A stretch of DNA of 64,000 bases from an uncultured bacterium (GTDB lineage Bacteria > Bacteroidota > Bacteroidia > Bacteroidales > Bacteroidaceae): contig CAJMNM010000011.1 in the NCBI GenBank assembly GCA_905214795.1, positions 1 through 64,000 on the forward strand, in the 5' to 3' direction. Position 1 is the first letter of the stretch; every line of letters starts with the position of its first letter. The notes beneath the pieces are model-generated. The model was not told the DNA's origin, did not search any database, and saw nothing but the letters and a program-made list of their open reading frames with translations. The position numbers and the translations under genes were made by a program. Positions 62,684-64,000 of this stretch are shown piece after piece.

Positions 62684-63363
62684 GCTTCTGATATTTTTAA
62701 TATATTATATGAGATATGATTATCATAAACATCTATACCCTCAGTACGTTTCACATAATTAACCACCCGGCATGTCACCGGCAAAACAATAATTTCATAT
62801 GCGGTCTTCAACAGAACCTGCCAGCACATCATAAGTAACAAATTCTCCACAGGAACAATTCCTCCTAAAGCGATAGGGAAAAAAATCAAAGAATCGGCAG
62901 TCTCACCTACGATTGTCGACAGTATCGCACGCAATGAAAACCGACGCCCCTGTGAAGCGACCTTCATCACACTCATGATATATGCATTGAGAAACGAACC
63001 TATAAGAAAAGCTAAAAAAGAAGCAAATGCCACTCGTGGAGCCAATCCGAACAGATTATGAAATCCCTCTTCGTTATTCCAATACGGCGCTCCTGGAATC
63101 AAATCAGCAATAAAACCGAAAATCACAAAAAGGAAATTCATCAGAAACCCTATCCAGATAATCAATTTTGCTTTATTAAATCCCCAGACTTCAGCTATGC
63201 AGTCGTTAACGATATAAGATATGGGAAATACAATTACTCCTGCCGTTATGTTAAACGGCCCCCACATAATCTGTTTTGTAGCCAACAGATTTGCCGAAAT
63301 CAGACAAACACAAAAGAGTATCCCCAACAACATAAAGGATACACTAACCATTTTTCCTTTCAT
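62680..63363 (-). CDS. queuosine precursor transporter, YhhQ/VUT family
   Basis: The 227-residue polytopic protein (about six to seven transmembrane helices) has the DUF165/VUT features ANLLATKQIMWGPFNITAGVIVFPISYIVNDCIAEVWGF and SLRAILSTIVGETADSLIFFPIA. E. coli YhhQ imports preQ0 and preQ1. It is the first gene of a three-gene queuosine unit with queC and queF, so the cell seems able both to make and to import precursors. A TAACTTTG -7 motif is at 63426-63433 on the minus strand. Confidence 0.9.
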   Translation of the reverse strand: MKGKMVSVSFMLLGILFCVCLISANLLATKQIMWGPFNITAGVIVFPISYIVNDCIAEVWGFNKAKLIIWIGFLMNFLFVIFGFIADLIPGAPYWNNEEGFHNLFGLAPRVAFASFLAFLIGSFLNAYIMSVMKVASQGRRFSLRAILSTIVGETADSLIFFPIALGGIVPVENLLLMMCWQVLLKTAYEIIVLPVTCRVVNYVKRTEGIDVYDNHISYNILKISEA

Positions 63364-63710
63364 ATATTCTTGTTTTTTACGAGGTTACCAAGCACTCATC
63401 ATCAACCATACAGGCGAATCGGCTGCAAAGTTAATGATTTAAATTCAAAAAAAAATTGGTTTGATAAAATTAACGCTTTAATTAAATGATAATAGTAAAA
63501 AAAGAACCTTATCTTCATCAATCATATACACATATAGCCATTATTTGTTTTTTATTTTTTTCTTTAATATTCTTTATTCGTTTTTTATAAAAATGTAATT
63601 ATTCCTTTATTTATTAATATTAATTAACAATGTTAAATTCAAACATAATATTATAAAAAAGAAGTAGTATTTATAATTTTGTAACACAAAACCAATAAAT
63701 AAATAATAAT
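63364..63710. promoter_or_regulatory. AT-rich divergent intergenic region with two -7 motifs
   Basis: The 347-base gap between the divergent yhhQ-type gene and the last gene contains TAACTTTG for the former (63426-63433, minus strand) and TAATTTTG for the latter (63674-63681, plus strand, 29 bases before ATG). No other feature stands out in the very AT-rich middle. Confidence 0.45.
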
Positions 63711-64000
63711 ATGATGAACTTTACTACTAAATTCAAGACATTATGTCTTTGTACCATTTCACTATTGTTTAGTTCAGCAATGTTGGCTGACACATATCCC
63801 GGTTCTGACGAACTGATTGGGCGTTATCATTTTTCAGGAAAATGTTCTGTTGAAGCACCTAACGTTCCTGCCGTAAATGATTACGATGTGATTATTCTCC
63901 CTACCGAAACAGAAAATCAGTTTTACATCTGTGGTTTGCTTGGATTTGGCGGAGGTGTAGTTACTACTTACAATCCTGAAGACGGAACCCTGACATGCAA
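63711..64000 (+). CDS. secreted protein of unknown function, N-terminal part
   Basis: The gene is cut off by the window end. ATG 63711 begins MMNFTTKFKTLCLCTISLLF, a signal peptide ending at about SSAMLADT. The mature part opens with YPGSDELIGRYHFSGKCSVE and continues through VIILPTETENQFYICGLLGFGGG. The pattern of short beta strands is like Bacteroidetes surface or calycin-type proteins, but I cannot name a family from 96 residues. The frame is open to the end of the window. Confidence 0.7.
   Translation, partial: MMNFTTKFKTLCLCTISLLFSSAMLADTYPGSDELIGRYHFSGKCSVEAPNVPAVNDYDVIILPTETENQFYICGLLGFGGGVVTTYNPEDGTLTC

Overview
The window reads as a gut Bacteroidales chromosome, most likely a Bacteroides/Phocaeicola species. 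The evidence is the Bacteroidetes promoter signature (TTTG at -33, TAnnTTTG at -7), the absence of strong Shine-Dalgarno sites, family types such as DUF4923, DUF4369 and TupA-like ATP-grasp proteins, and an operon that matches the L-galactose catabolic cluster described for Bacteroides vulgatus. No rRNA, tRNA or CRISPR array was recognised.

Region 1 (1-15999) is the end of an AT-rich capsule/exopolysaccharide locus. It holds a pyruvyl transferase tail, an FrhB-type oxidoreductase, a Wzx flippase, a Wzy-like polymerase, several glycosyltransferases, an acetyltransferase, a TupA-like ATP-grasp enzyme, an Alg14/Alg13-like split glycosyltransferase and UDP-glucose 6-dehydrogenase. A complete IS66 element (3443-6140, perfect 20-bp terminal repeats) sits against the remains of an older IS66. 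Two further IS66 relics lie between the glycosyltransferase genes, so the locus has been hit repeatedly by this family.

Region 2 (16109-29000) is GC-richer core and accessory DNA. It contains a DEAH helicase with a WG-repeat-like tail, a non-coding dispersed element, xpt, the hydE-hydG-hydF maturation genes facing a stand-alone [FeFe] hydrogenase, an HdeD-like membrane protein and a histidine phosphatase. It ends with a three-gene module of RelE/HigB-like toxin, XRE antitoxin and SecB-like chaperone, which fits a toxin-antitoxin-chaperone (TAC) system.

Region 3 (28870-43888) is mostly housekeeping: mfd, a dolichol-phosphate-mannose-synthase-like glycosyltransferase, dihydroorotase, a free-standing MetH activation domain, a metallophosphoesterase and an acyltransferase. 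A BlaI/BlaR1 pair follows, with an operator over its own promoter. After it come the second copy of the dispersed element, two secreted proteins and an MscS channel.

Region 4 (43902-56905) is a nine-gene minus-strand operon facing a divergent AraC regulator. GH29 and GH31 enzymes release sugar, and a mutarotase, an L-galactose-dehydrogenase-like aldo/keto reductase, a lactonase, a FucP-type transporter, an L-galactonate dehydrogenase, UxaB and UxaA carry it to 2-keto-3-deoxygluconate. Two 21-bp tandem direct repeats just upstream of the operon promoter look like the AraC operator.

Region 5 (56976-64000) carries cysK, a DUF4369 lipoprotein, a small membrane protein, an FtsB/DivIC-like protein, dnaX, the queF-queC-yhhQ queuosine group, and the start of an unknown secreted protein.
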